Numbered from the stretch's first letter, positions 27,287 to 36,782 are shown. The stretch is DNA of 64,000 nt from Lacrimispora xylanisolvens (GCA_017084465.1 CP070896.1:3833501-3897500); one strand, 5' to 3'. Notes: a model not told the origin generated them from the letters alone. Numbers and translations: made by a program.

Positions 27287-28138
27287 ATGAGCGAAAATGC
27301 AAGGGGTTGTTCAGACGGCAGCTGTACCAGGGAATCCTGTGCAGGTTGTGAACATAGCAAAGAAAGTATGCTGGAGCAGTTAAACCAGTACAGTTCCATA
27401 AAAAATGTAATTGGTATCGTCAGCGGGAAAGGCGGCGTAGGAAAATCATTTGTGACAGCAATGTTAGCGGTTTTGTTAAATAGAAAAGGATATCGTGTGG
27501 GTATCTTAGATGCAGATATTACTGGTCCGTCTATTCCAAGAATGTTTGGGATAACCGGAAAAGCTTCTGCAAATGAATTTGGATTACTTCCGGAACTAAC
27601 AGTAAATAACATAAAAATAATGTCCGTAAATCTGCTTCTGGATAAAGAAGATTCCCCCGTTGTATGGAGAGGTCCTATTCTGGCTGGCACGGTAAAGCAG
27701 TTCTGGACAGATGTGGTATGGGAAGAATTAGATTATCTTTTTATTGATATGCCGCCGGGAACAGGTGACGTTCCCCTGACAGTATTTCAGTCCATTCCGC
27801 TGGACGGTATTGTCATTGTTTCCTCACCTCAGGATCTGGTCTCCATGATTGTGAAGAAAGCCTATAACATGGCTAAATTAATGAATATTCCCATTCTTGG
27901 TTATGTAGAAAACATGAGTTATGTGAAATGTCCGGATTGCGGAAAAGAAATTCCCATATTCGGAGAGAGCAAACTGGGTGAAATAGCTAGTGAAACGGGT
28001 GTTGATATTTTAGGAAGAATTCCTATAGATCCAGTACTTGCAAGCCTGGTTGATAAGGGTGAGTTTGAACGATTTTCCTGCGATTATCTGTCAGGTGCGG
28101 CAGATCACATAGAAAAAATGTATGAAAGTAAAGTGTAA
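27287..28138 (+). CDS. Mrp/NBP35-family Fe-S cluster carrier ATPase
   Basis: 283 residues. ATG 27287 is chosen over 27233 because AGGAG lies nine bases upstream. The N-terminal cysteines (CSDGSCTRESCAGCEH) resemble the N-terminal cluster of NBP35. The deviant Walker A GKGGVGKS (about residues 46-53) and DADITGPSIPRMFG place it in the Mrp/MinD superfamily, and CPDC near residue 223 is the cluster-binding CxxC of Mrp proteins. It should hold and pass on 4Fe-4S clusters in the cytosol; candidate clients nearby are MoaA and the ferredoxin-type proteins, by inference. Confidence 0.92.
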   Translation: MSENARGCSDGSCTRESCAGCEHSKESMLEQLNQYSSIKNVIGIVSGKGGVGKSFVTAMLAVLLNRKGYRVGILDADITGPSIPRMFGITGKASANEFGLLPELTVNNIKIMSVNLLLDKEDSPVVWRGPILAGTVKQFWTDVVWEELDYLFIDMPPGTGDVPLTVFQSIPLDGIVIVSSPQDLVSMIVKKAYNMAKLMNIPILGYVENMSYVKCPDCGKEIPIFGESKLGEIASETGVDILGRIPIDPVLASLVDKGEFERFSCDYLSGAADHIEKMYESKV

Positions 28139-28194
28139 GTATAACAGTTAAAACAGAGCAAACAGTTTAAAACAGTATAACAGTTAAAAATAAT

Positions 28195-28248
28195 CCCCTG
28201 CCATATTAATGTCATGTCTCAGACTACTTAAATGGCAGGGGTTTTTCT
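28195..28248 (+). terminator. Strong terminator after the Mrp gene
   Basis: CCCCTGCCAT (28195-28204) / ATGGCAGGGG (28232-28241), then TTTTTCTT. Just before it three AACAGT(T)TAAAA-like repeats lie at 28143-28188. Confidence 0.88.
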
Positions 28249-28328
28249 TAACCTTTTATTGCAAAAGTTTTGGTAGTATAATAAGAGTATGCTTAAGAGG
28301 TGAAATTAAATAAGGAAGGTACAAATAT

Positions 28329-28646
28329 TTGGCTGATCACAATAAACTGGTAAGAGACAAGATTCCGGATATAATTGAAAATAGTGGACGTAAGGCAAAA
28401 TATCATATACTGTCAGAGGCTGAATATCTGGCCGCTCTGGATAAAAAATTATTTGAAGAAGTAAATGAGTATCAGGCAGACAAAAGCCTGGAAGAAATGG
28501 CTGATGTTCTGGAAGTTTTGTATGCAATTTGCAAAGCACGGGGATACAGCGTGGAGGAACTGGAAAAAAAGAGGGTAGAAAAATTAATACAACGGGGCGG
28601 ATTTGATAAAAAATTATTTTTGGAGTACTCCGAAGATGAGAGGTGA
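28329..28646 (+). CDS. MazG-like nucleotide pyrophosphohydrolase
   Basis: 105 residues from TTG 28329 behind AAGGAAGG. The segments NKLVRDKIPDII at the N-terminus, then KLFEEVNEY and EEMADVLEVLYAI are the helix pairs with the ExxE..ExxD metal site of all-alpha NTP pyrophosphohydrolases (COG4997-like). Such enzymes clear non-standard or excess nucleotides. The HAD hydrolase gene follows at once and may be coupled. Confidence 0.88.
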   Translation: MADHNKLVRDKIPDIIENSGRKAKYHILSEAEYLAALDKKLFEEVNEYQADKSLEEMADVLEVLYAICKARGYSVEELEKKRVEKLIQRGGFDKKLFLEYSEDER

Positions 28647-28650
28647 AATC

Positions 28651-29500
28651 ATGGGAAAAATACTGTTTATTGATGTAGATGGAACATTAGTAGACTATGA
28701 GACTAATCTGCCGGATTCGGCTGTGGAAGCCATCAGAAGAGCAAGAAAGAACGGGCACAGAGTCTACATCTGTACAGGACGCAGCAAAGCGGAAATATAT
28801 CAGAACATCTGGGATATTGGTTTGGATGGCATGATCGGTGGCAATGGAAGTTATGTGGAGGATCATGGAAATGTGGTTCTGCACCGGTTAATTTCAAAAG
28901 AGGAAAGTAAGAGAATTGTTGACTGGCTGCATGGCAGGAATCTGGAATTTTATTTGGAAAGCAATAACGGACTGTTTGCCAGTGAGAACTTTGAATCAAG
29001 GGCTGATGCATCCTTAAAGGAATATGCCCGAAGAAAAGGAATTGACGGTGCTGATAGTGTAACGGTTAGAACTATATTTCCAGATATGATTTTCGGAGGA
29101 GAATTATACCGGGCAGATTTAAATAAAGTCAGTTACATGCTTCATTCATATCAGGATTTTCTGGATACAAGAGCGCAATTTCCCGATCTGGAATCAGGAA
29201 CATGGGGCGGAAGAGGAGAAGAAGCTCTCTTTGGTGATCTGGGAGTAAAGGGGATTACGAAAGGAAATGCCATAGAGCATTTGCTGCATTATCTGAATGC
29301 CGACAGATCAGATACCATCGCATTTGGAGATGCAAAAGTCGATATACCCATGCTGGAAGCCTGTGGGTATGGTGTAGCAATGGGCAGCGGTGGAGATGAA
29401 ATTAAAAAAAGTGGCAGATTTTATTACAGACGATGTGGATAAAGACGGGTTGTATCACGCTTTTTTCAAAATTGAATCTCATATAATATGTTGTGAGTAA
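28651..29500 (+). CDS. Cof-type HAD hydrolase, frameshifted near the C-terminus
   Basis: Haloacid-dehalogenase-superfamily phosphatase (HAD-IIB). ATG 28651 follows GAGAGGTG. Motif I FIDVDGTLVD (residues 6-15) has the nucleophile Asp; motif II Thr is in VYICTGRS; Lys of motif III lies in TKGNAIEHLL and motif IV is FGDAKVDIPML. The cap domain lies about 85-185. The frame ends early at 29442; using A6 instead of A7 at 29404-29410 gives the expected end KKVADFITDDVDKDGL and a stop at 29500. Substrate, as usual for Cof proteins, a sugar or cofactor phosphate, not determined. Confidence 0.9.
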
Positions 29501-29503
29501 AGT

Positions 29504-29649
29504 AAATTATTTCTGCACAGGAATATGATTGCATAAAACAGGATTCTGCCTTAGAATTGAATGAATATGAAAAGGCGGTATATGATATTTGGAAGGCAAA
29601 TGGGACAAATAGTGAACACGGAGGCCGGGTGCGGCGCCATGTAAAATAA
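29504..29649 (+). pseudogene. Possible gene remnant or start-less frame upstream of moaC
   Basis: An open frame without a start codon runs to a TAA at 29649 and contains ELNEYEKAVYDIWKANG followed by a basic tail RVRRHVK. It reads like protein rather than random sequence, but no family is recognised. It may be a decayed gene or a frameshifted small gene. Confidence 0.25.
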
Positions 29650-29677
29650 AAATTCCAGAAGATGAGGTGGTAATTTA

Positions 29678-30166
29678 ATGGGAGAATTGACACATTTTGA
29701 TGACCATGGCAATGCGGTTATGGTAGATGTTTCAAATAAAGATATTACTGCCCGTACTGCGGTTGCAAAAGGCAGGATTATGGTAAATGCTGATGTCATG
29801 AAAGCAATTTTAAATCATACGGTAAAAAAGGGAGATGTTCTTGGTGTAGCCAGGGTAGCCGGGATCATGGCGGTTAAAAACACTTCTTCCCTCATTCCCA
29901 TGTGCCACCCTCTGGCGATAAATAAATGCCAGATTGACTTTGAGGTTCATAAAGAGGCAGGAAGTATTCAGGCTGTATGCCTGGTTAAAACCGAGGGAAA
30001 AACCGGTGTCGAGATGGAAGCTCTCACAGGAGTTACGGTAGCGCTGCTTACGGTGTACGATATGTGTAAAGCAATTGACAAGAGTATGGAAATAACGGAT
30101 ATTTTCCTTGAGAAAAAGACCGGAGGAAAAAGCGGGGATATTTTTAACGGAAAGGACCTGGAATGA
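29678..30166 (+). CDS. moaC: Cyclic pyranopterin monophosphate synthase MoaC
   Basis: Second step of molybdopterin synthesis, turning the MoaA product into cyclic pyranopterin monophosphate. 162 residues, the family length. Diagnostic motifs: [35 protein letters not shown], the active-site region IPMCHPL and [15 protein letters not shown] 29678 follows GATGAGGTGG. Its stop overlaps the moaA start (ATGA), giving the operon moaC-moaA-MOSC/mogA. Confidence 0.96.
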   Translation: MGELTHFDDHGNAVMVDVSNKDITARTAVAKGRIMVNADVMKAILNHTVKKGDVLGVARVAGIMAVKNTSSLIPMCHPLAINKCQIDFEVHKEAGSIQAVCLVKTEGKTGVEMEALTGVTVALLTVYDMCKAIDKSMEITDIFLEKKTGGKSGDIFNGKDLE

Positions 30167-31144
30167 AAGATCAATGGAATCGAAAGATTGATTATATCCG
30201 AATATCTGTAACAGACAGATGCAATCTTCGCTGTATTTATTGTATGCCTGAGGAGGGAGTGCCCTCCATTCCTCATGAAGAGATCCTTACTTATGATGAG
30301 ATTGTGCGGCTCTGCCGGTGCTTTTTTAAAATTTGGTATTAATAAAGTTAAGATAACCGGCGGAGAACCTTTGGTGAGAAAAGATATTCCGGTTCTTATT
30401 GGACAGCTGAAAGCGTTGGACGGAATGGAAACAGTTACCTTAACAACCAATGGTCTGTTACTGGAAAAGCACCTTCCGGAGCTGATGGCTTCTGGATTGG
30501 ACGGCGTTAATATAAGTCTGGACACTCTGAATCCGTTAAAGTATGAGCGGATTACAAGAAAAGATGCTTTAAAAGATGTACTGTCTGCGATAGAAAAAGC
30601 ACTGGATTATCAAAATTTAAAGGTAAAGATTAATTGCGTCCCGTTTGAAGATACAGATAAGGAAGATATTATTAGAATTGCCGGACTGGCAAGGGATTTT
30701 AGGCTTGGGGTTCGCTTTATCGAGATGATGCCAATTGGGTTAGGGAAAAATTTCTCCTATTATAGTGAAGAGAACATCATTGCAGTTCTTAAAGAAGCGT
30801 ATGGGCAATTAGAACCTGTGGACACAGTAATTGGAAACGGACCGGCTCATTATTACAGTGTGTCCGGGTTTAAAGGCAGGATCGGCTTTATCAGTGCACG
30901 TTCCCATAAATTCTGCAATGAATGCAACCGGGTAAGGCTTACTTCCCAGGGGTATTTAAAAACCTGCCTGCAATACGATCATGGAACAGACTTAAAAACT
31001 TTATTAAGAACCAATGAGGAAGATTCTGTGTTGGAGCAGATGATTAAACAGACAATTTATGAAAAGCCGGTCAGCCACAATTTTACAGGAGACAATCCAC
31101 AGGGGATTTATGAGACTGACGGCATGTCAAAAATAGGAGGATAA
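30163..31144 (+). CDS. moaA: GTP 3',8-cyclase MoaA (radical SAM), frameshifted
   Basis: Radical SAM enzyme that starts molybdenum-cofactor synthesis from GTP. ATG 30163 overlaps the moaC stop. The N-terminal cluster motif CNLRCIYC is intact (about residues 18-25). The C-terminal second 4Fe-4S cluster cysteines appear in [21 protein letters not shown]. The frame breaks after ..[11 protein letters not shown] near 30328-30331; dropping one A there joins directly to [16 protein letters not shown], the conserved GGEP region. Repaired length is about 326 residues, as expected. A true break would abolish the cofactor pathway, so artefact is likely. Confidence 0.93.
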
Positions 31145-31156
31145 GAAGAAATACAC

Positions 31157-32101
31157 ATGGGAAAAATTATTGCAGTCTGCATCAGCGAAAAAAAAGGGAC
31201 TCAAAAGAAAAATATCCACTGCGGAGAATTTATAAAAGAATATGGAATAAAAGGAGATGCCCATGCTGGAAAATGGCACAGACAGGTCAGTCTTCTGTCC
31301 AATGAAAAGATTGAGGCATTTAAAAAAAGAGGTGCCCAGCTGGAAGAAGGAGCCTTTGGTGAAAATTTGATTGTAGATGGAATTGATTTTCGTTCCCTGC
31401 CGGTAGGCACCAGATTTCAATGCAATGATGTTCTCTTAGAGCTTACCCAGATTGGAAAAGAGTGCCATACCGGCTGTGAGATCTATCAGAAAATGGGGGA
31501 TTGTATCATGCCGAGAGAGGGAGTATTTGCCCGTGTGTTATCAGGAGGTATCATTGGGGAAGGGGATGAGCTGACCGTATTGGATGAGGGGATAGAAAAA
31601 CAAAAGACAGATAAATTACGGGTGGCAGTAATCACCTCAAGCGATTCTGGATTTTCGGGAGAACGAGAAGATCTAAGCGGATCTGTTATCTGCCGGATTG
31701 TAAAAGAATATGGATACGAAGTCGTTCATCAGACAATTCTCCCTGACGACATGACCATGTTATGTGATGAGATGAAATATATTTGCGATAATAACAGGGC
31801 TGATCTTATTTTGACAACCGGAGGAACTGGTTTCTCCAAAAGGGACTGTATGCCTGAGGCCACCCAAAAGGTTGCCGAACGTATGGTTCCTGGAATTCCG
31901 GAAGCCATGCGTGCCTACAGCCTGCAGATTACAAAACGGTCCATGTTATCAAGGGCTGCCTGCGGAATCCGGAAATCAACGTTAATATTAAATCTGCCAG
32001 GTAGTCCCAAAGCAGTGGAAGAATGCCTGACCTATGTGATTACGGAACTGGAGCACGGCCTTAAAATCCTAATTGGCACCGCAGATAATTGTGCCAGATA
32101 A
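31157..32101 (+). CDS. Fused MOSC domain and MogA/MoaB molybdenum-cofactor protein
   Basis: 314 residues with two parts. Residues 1-145 form a MOSC domain (EYGIKGDAHAGKWHRQVSLL, GAFGENLIVDGID, the conserved Cys in KECHTGCEI), a module that handles sulfur or the finished cofactor. Residues 150-314 form a MogA/MoaB adenylyltransferase (VITSSDSGFSGEREDLSG, TTGGTGFSKRD, LNLPGSPKAVEE), which activates molybdopterin for metal insertion. ATG 31157 follows ATAGGAGG. Third gene of the moa operon. MoeA and molybdate transport genes are not in the window. The fusion is known in clostridia. Confidence 0.93.
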   Translation: MGKIIAVCISEKKGTQKKNIHCGEFIKEYGIKGDAHAGKWHRQVSLLSNEKIEAFKKRGAQLEEGAFGENLIVDGIDFRSLPVGTRFQCNDVLLELTQIGKECHTGCEIYQKMGDCIMPREGVFARVLSGGIIGEGDELTVLDEGIEKQKTDKLRVAVITSSDSGFSGEREDLSGSVICRIVKEYGYEVVHQTILPDDMTMLCDEMKYICDNNRADLILTTGGTGFSKRDCMPEATQKVAERMVPGIPEAMRAYSLQITKRSMLSRAACGIRKSTLILNLPGSPKAVEECLTYVITELEHGLKILIGTADNCAR

Positions 32102-32125
32102 TAAGAAACAGTATACATTAAAAAT

Positions 32126-32160
32126 GCTCCGGCCATCGTGACCGGAGCTACTTTTGTTTT
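32126..32160. terminator. Bidirectional terminator after the moa operon
   Basis: GCTCCGG (32126-32132) / CCGGAGC (32142-32148), with TACTTTTGTTTTT on the plus side and ATTTTTAATG on the minus side. Confidence 0.85.
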
Positions 32161-32162
32161 TA

Positions 32163-32879
32163 TCAGATATAAATAATTTCCACTCCTGCGAAATTAAGTT
32201 CTCCTACCAGTTTTAATACAGGAGCAGTATTACTGGTGACAAAACCTCTGCCTTTCTCACTAACTCCACCGACCACGGATTCGATCTCATTTTCCACCCT
32301 CCACTCTTTCGGAACATAAAGTTCGATACCGCAGAAGTTACCGCTAATCCGTACAATTGCCTCTGTTTCCACGTTTGCTTTATTAAAATAAACCTGTATG
32401 GAGCCAAAACTGCAGTCTAAATCCGCCTGTTTAAAATTATCTGAGTTTATATATTTTGTGCTGGATCCAAACGTGGTGCTTTGTTTTACATGGTCATTGT
32501 CTTCTGCATCAATCACTTCCACCTGTGGGTCCTGATGAAAGCTGTTGTATTTATGATGATGGTTATACCAATCATGGTTTTTCCTGTGAAACAGTAACGA
32601 CAACCCGATGCTTCCAAGGAGTGCTACTGCAAGGACAGTCCAGGGGGTGAGGCTCTCTATTCCCAGAACCTTGTTATAAGTGATGCACAGGAATGCAATG
32701 GGAAACAAGATTCCTGAAAAATTTAAGCGCGGAATACTTTTCGCGATGATGGCCAGCATAAATACAGTGAAAACTAAGGAAAATGGGCTGAAGCTGCCAA
32801 GATAGCCCAGTTTTCCGATTATTACAAATGCGGCTGCCAGGAGAAACATAATTCCCCAAAATAATCTATTTTTTTGCAT
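32163..32879 (-). CDS. LiaF-like membrane protein
   Basis: About 238 residues from ATG 32879 behind GAGGTAAAA. Four membrane helices (about 5-100, as in the LiaF N-terminal domain) are followed by a His-rich linker (HHHKYNSFHQD) and a cytoplasmic beta-rich C-terminal domain (STTFGSSTKYINSDNF, FGSIQVYFNKANV, GIELYVPKEWRVENEI, GGVSEKGRG) like the cell-wall-active-antibiotics-response domain of LiaF/VraT. LiaF proteins restrain a kinase; here the partner in the operon is a LytTR regulator instead. It probably controls that regulator's activity, by inference. Confidence 0.85.
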   Translation of the reverse strand: MQKNRLFWGIMFLLAAAFVIIGKLGYLGSFSPFSLVFTVFMLAIIAKSIPRLNFSGILFPIAFLCITYNKVLGIESLTPWTVLAVALLGSIGLSLLFHRKNHDWYNHHHKYNSFHQDPQVEVIDAEDNDHVKQSTTFGSSTKYINSDNFKQADLDCSFGSIQVYFNKANVETEAIVRISGNFCGIELYVPKEWRVENEIESVVGGVSEKGRGFVTSNTAPVLKLVGELNFAGVEIIYI

Positions 32880-32899
32880 ATTGATTTTACCTCTCTTTT

Positions 32900-33361
32900 T
32901 TATCGTTCCATGTGCTGGTGGTCCAGCTTCCATTTTAAAATCTTATAGTAGTTTCTTGATACATAGACCTTTTTATAGGAGTTCTGAAATTCCACTCTGC
33001 TGGAGGCAGTGGGGCTGCGTGTAATGCTGTAAACCTTTGTGGTGTTTAATATGGTGGATTTTGAGATTCTCATAAAATAAGGGGGGAGAAGCTCTTCCAG
33101 TTCATAAAGCTTATATTCTACCAGAAATTCATCATCGGTTGTATGGGCAAAGATGCCCTTGTCTGCAGTCTCAAAAAACAGGACTCTGCTTACATGAAAA
33201 TAGAATTCCGTATCATTTTGATAGAAAACCATCTGTGTCTGGCTGTTATCCAGTTTTGAAATCATTTTTTGAATCTGGGTAATCTCCTCATTGATTTCAG
33301 GACAACGGATACGCAATTCACTTTCCTGTAAAGCCGTATCAATTTCTATTTGAATTTTCAT
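32900..33361 (-). CDS. LytTR-family DNA-binding regulator
   Basis: 153 residues. A short N-terminal part (1-40) is followed by a LytTR DNA-binding domain (about 45-148) with FYFHVSRVLFFETADKGIFAHT, YELEELLPPYFMRISKSTILN and SYKKVYVSRNYYK, the typical strands. No receiver domain, so it is not a classical response regulator. The LiaF-like gene starts 20 bases after its stop, as is common for LytTR/membrane-protein pairs where the membrane partner inhibits the regulator. Confidence 0.92.
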   Translation of the reverse strand: MKIQIEIDTALQESELRIRCPEINEEITQIQKMISKLDNSQTQMVFYQNDTEFYFHVSRVLFFETADKGIFAHTTDDEFLVEYKLYELEELLPPYFMRISKSTILNTTKVYSITRSPTASSRVEFQNSYKKVYVSRNYYKILKWKLDHQHMER

Positions 33362-33594
33362 AATAAAGTGATATCCATCCTCCTGTTCTTTCTGGTCAGC
33401 TGCCGGCGCCTGTTTCTAATATGTGCTAATTCTATCTGAAAATAACTGCTATGTAAATATGTTTCAGGCAAGTGGTGGGTTATTGGGGGGTAAGAGGTGT
33501 ATTTTTATACAGTGAAAGGCAATATCATACAAGAAAACAGATACCATCTATGTTATACTATGCATCAGACAGGAGAGAAAGGAGGGACCCGTTT

Positions 33595-34412
33595 ATGAAG
33601 CAGGAAATGCGGACTGTGAAATATGATGGGGAATTAAATGTTGAGGCCTATCATTTTCAGGGTATTATGCAAAAGTTTCCCAAACACTTTCATGATTATT
33701 ACGTAATTGGATTCATTGACGCCGGCCAGCGGTATCTGCACTGTAAAAACAGGGATTACACCGTAGAACCAGGAGATTTATTGCTGTTTAATCCCCGGGA
33801 TAATCATGCCTGCGAACAAATTGACAAAAAAGGATTTGATTATCGGTGTATTAATATCCAGCCTGAAATCATGAGAAAGGCAATGCTTGAAATAACAGGA
33901 AGAGAATTTCTGCCTTATTTTACTCAGCAGGTTATCTTTCACTGTGAACTGGTTGTAATACTGAAGGAACTTCATCAGATGATTATGGACGAGGAAACGG
34001 ATTTTAAAAAAGAGGAGATATTTTTTTTCCTTCTGGGGCAGCTGGTTGAAGAATATACAAAACAGCATCTGCCGAAAGAACAAATGGTGCAAAGCACGGA
34101 GGCAACTGTGGTCTGCGAATTCCTGGAGTCTCATTATATGGAAAACATTTCTCTCAATGATCTTTGTAATACGACAGGGCTGAGTAAATACTACCTGCTT
34201 CGGTCATTTACCAGGGAGAAGGGGATCTCGCCTTACAGCTATCTGGAAACCATACGGATTGACAGGGCAAAGAAGCTGCTTGAGCAAGGGGTCATGCCTG
34301 TGGATGCAGCGATACAGACCGGATTCAGTGATCAAAGTCATTTTTCCAACTTTTTAAACGCTACATTGGACTTACACCTAAGCAGTATAGTAAAATATTT
34401 AAAGATACTTGA
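33595..34412 (+). CDS. AraC-family regulator with cupin domain, frameshifted at the C-terminus
   Basis: ATG 33595 follows AAAGGAGGG; upstream in-frame starts have no ribosome site. N-terminal AraC-type cupin (about residues 15-90; FPKHFHDYYVIGFIDAG, PGDLLLFNPRDNHAC), then the two helix-turn-helix units (about 170-270) with LNDLCNTTGLSKYYLLRSF and GFSDQSHFSNF. The written frame ends in an odd tail; a one-base change in the T runs 34341-34355 restores the family ending YIGLTPKQYSKIFKDT and a stop at 34412. The EamA transporter gene follows 28 bases on, an often-seen AraC/exporter pair. Ligand unknown. Confidence 0.9.
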
Positions 34413-34440
34413 TGCTGACTGATAAAAAGAAAGGGTTTTC

Positions 34441-35343
34441 ATGGACAGAAAGAAAGAGATTCAGGGACATTTGTTTTCATTATTTACAATTTTTATCTGG
34501 GGTACCACATTCATATCGACTAAAATACTATTAAAGGCATTTACTCCCATTGAAATATTATTTATAAGATTTGTAATTGGTTATTTCGCTTTACTTGCGT
34601 TATATCCCCACCGACTGAAGGTGAAGGAAAGAAAACAGGAGCTGTATTTTGCAGGAGCAGGATTATGTGGTATTACACTTTATTTTCTGCTGGAAAATAT
34701 AGCGTTGACTTATACATTGGCTTCCAATGTTGGCGTTATCATCTCCATTGCACCGTTTTTTACTGCGATTTTCGCCCATTTGCTTTTGGCTGGGGAAAAA
34801 ATGAGGGCCCAGTTTTTTATTGGGTTTGCAGTGGCTGTGGCTGGGATATTTCTCATCAGTTTTAATGGAAGCAACCAATTGAAATTAAATCCAATGGGAG
34901 ATATACTGGCGGTCCTGGCGGCTGTCGTATGGGCCATTTATTCCGTACTTACTAAGAAAATCAGTGGGTATCATTACCACACCATTTCAGTGACACGAAG
35001 AATTTTCTTTTACGGATTACTGTTTATGATGCCTGTATTATTTATATTTAAGTTTGAGCCGGACATGGATCAGATTATAAAACCGGTAAATTTGTTTAAC
35101 ATTATATTTCTTGGATTTGGAGCATCGGCCATTTGCTTTGTAACCTGGAATTATGCTCTGAAAATACTGGGAGCCGTAAAAACCAGTGTCTATATTTATA
35201 TGGTTCCGGTAATTACTGTTATTACCTCTGTACTGATCCTTCACGAGACAATTACAGGTACTGCCGTGCTTGGAATCATGCTTACACTGGCAGGACTATT
35301 TATATCAGAAATAAAGTTGCCGGTCAGAGACCAGAATAAATAG
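34441..35343 (+). CDS. EamA-family (DMT) transporter
   Basis: 300-residue membrane permease with ten predicted helices arranged as two EamA repeats (about 10-140 and 155-292). Typical segments are FIWGTTFISTKILL, ENIALTYTLASNVGVIISIAPFFTAI and KTSVYIYMVPVITVITS. Members move metabolites or drugs, mostly out of the cell. ATG 34441 follows AAAGGGTTTTC. Probably controlled by the AraC regulator just upstream. Substrate not evident. Confidence 0.92.
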   Translation: MDRKKEIQGHLFSLFTIFIWGTTFISTKILLKAFTPIEILFIRFVIGYFALLALYPHRLKVKERKQELYFAGAGLCGITLYFLLENIALTYTLASNVGVIISIAPFFTAIFAHLLLAGEKMRAQFFIGFAVAVAGIFLISFNGSNQLKLNPMGDILAVLAAVVWAIYSVLTKKISGYHYHTISVTRRIFFYGLLFMMPVLFIFKFEPDMDQIIKPVNLFNIIFLGFGASAICFVTWNYALKILGAVKTSVYIYMVPVITVITSVLILHETITGTAVLGIMLTLAGLFISEIKLPVRDQNK

Positions 35344-35436
35344 AAATGGTTTTAAAATCATGATAATATAAGTACATAAATGGAATGTCATACTGTTGGA
35401 AATAATAAGATCAGACAGACGGAAAGGGGAATAAAG

Positions 35437-35888
35437 ATGTTAGAAACAGGAATAAAAGCACCGTCATTTGAATTACCGGACCAGAATGGAGTAATCCATA
35501 CATTAGATGAATACAGGGGAAAGAAAGTGATTCTTTATTTTATCCAAAAGACCAGACACCGGGCTGCACCAGTCAGGCATGCGGATTTGCGCAGCTTTAT
35601 CCCCAGTTTCTAGAAAAGGATGCAGTTGTGATCGGCATCAGCAAAGACAGCGTTGCTTCTCATAAGAAGTTTGAGGAGAAGAATGGTTTGCCTTTTACTC
35701 TGCTTTCTGATCCCGAGCTGGCTGCAATTCAGGCTTACGATGTGTGGCAGGAAAAGAATATGTATGGAAAAAAGACCATGGGCGTGGTTCGAACCACATA
35801 CCTGATTGACGAACAGGGAGTAATAAAAAAGGTATTGGGAAAAGTAAAGGCAGCTGAAAATCCGGCGCAGATGTTAAAGGAAATCTAA
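35437..35888 (+). CDS. bcp: Peroxiredoxin of the Bcp/PrxQ type, frameshifted
   Basis: Thiol peroxidase reducing hydrogen peroxide and organic peroxides, normally with thioredoxin. ATG 35437 follows GGAAAGGGG. Residues 1-34 ([20 protein letters not shown]) and the rest from 35628 ([25 protein letters not shown]) match the family. Between them the T4 at 35538-35541 should be T5: then [16 protein letters not shown] appears, with the peroxidatic Cys and the resolving Cys five residues later, the PrxQ arrangement. Repaired length about 151 residues. yaaA starts directly at its stop, forming a peroxide-defence pair. Confidence 0.92.
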
Positions 35889-36635
35889 ATGAAGATCATA
35901 ATCTCACCAGCGAAAAAAATGAATGTGGATACCGATTCCATGCCCACAACAGGGGTGCCTGCCTTATTAGATCAGACCAGAGTACTTTGGGAAGAAATTA
36001 AAAAGCTGTCTTATGATGAGGCGAAGAAGTTATGGGGCTGCAACGACAAGCTTGCGGAATTAAACTACAGGCGGTTTGCAGAAATGGACCTGGAAAAAAA
36101 CATAACTCCTGCAGTACTGGCCTATGAGGGTCTTCAATACCAGCATATGGCGCCTCTGATTATGACCAGCCAGGCACTTGATTATCTGGGAGACCATCTG
36201 CGGATTCTCTCCGGGTTTTACGGAATCTTATCTCCCTTTGACGGAGTAGTGTCATACCGTCTTGAGATGCAGGCGCGTATGGCTGTTGCAGGCAGCAGGG
36301 ATTTATACGGCTTCTGGGACAACAGGATTTATAAAGAACTGGCAGGGAAAGACCATACCGTAATAAATCTCGCCTCAAAGGAGTACTCTCAGGCAGTGAA
36401 GCCATATTTGTCGTCTGCTGATACATTTGTCACCTGTATATTTGGAGAACTGGATCAGGGTAAGATAAAGCAGAAGGGGACTCTCGCCAAGATGGCAAGG
36501 GGCGAGATGGTTCGGTTTATGGCAGAGAACCATGTGACAGAGGTCAGACAGTTAAAGAAATTTAATGCATTAGGGTACCGGTACATAGAGGAGTTATCCA
36601 CTGAGACAGAAATGACTTTTGTAATAGGTGGATAA
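35889..36635 (+). CDS. yaaA: Peroxide stress protein YaaA
   Basis: 248 residues, full length. N-terminus MKIIISPAKKMN and the motifs YEGLQYQHM, ILSGFYGILSPFDGVVSYRLEM and NLASKEYSQAV are diagnostic of YaaA (DUF328), a DNA-binding protein that lowers free iron and limits oxidative damage in Escherichia coli. ATG 35889 immediately follows the bcp stop, so translation is coupled and both likely answer to peroxide. Confidence 0.95.
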   Translation: MKIIISPAKKMNVDTDSMPTTGVPALLDQTRVLWEEIKKLSYDEAKKLWGCNDKLAELNYRRFAEMDLEKNITPAVLAYEGLQYQHMAPLIMTSQALDYLGDHLRILSGFYGILSPFDGVVSYRLEMQARMAVAGSRDLYGFWDNRIYKELAGKDHTVINLASKEYSQAVKPYLSSADTFVTCIFGELDQGKIKQKGTLAKMARGEMVRFMAENHVTEVRQLKKFNALGYRYIEELSTETEMTFVIGG

Positions 36636-36725
36636 TAGAGCCTATCTGATGAATAATTACCCGTTCTCTGATAATCAGAGTCTTAGCCATCCGTTTTACC
36701 TCTGTTTTTGCAAATTGCAACTGCT

Positions 36726-36782
36726 GGTTGTCAGATCATACAGTGCACTTGGTAGTTGACAACCGGTGTAAATCTTATAATA
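36726..36782 (+). promoter_or_regulatory. Promoter/operator region of the XRE regulator gene
   Basis: Inverted repeat GGTTGTCA (36726-36733) / TGACAACC (36757-36764), the right arm overlapping a TTGACA -35 box (36756-36761). TATAAT follows at 36776-36781 with a short 14-base spacer, so the true -10 is uncertain. The repeat suits autoregulation by the XRE protein. Confidence 0.5.

Noticed and set aside
29501..29677. A molybdenum-cofactor riboswitch ahead of moaC
   Set aside because: The interval is short, encodes a protein-like frame and shows none of the conserved blocks of that RNA.
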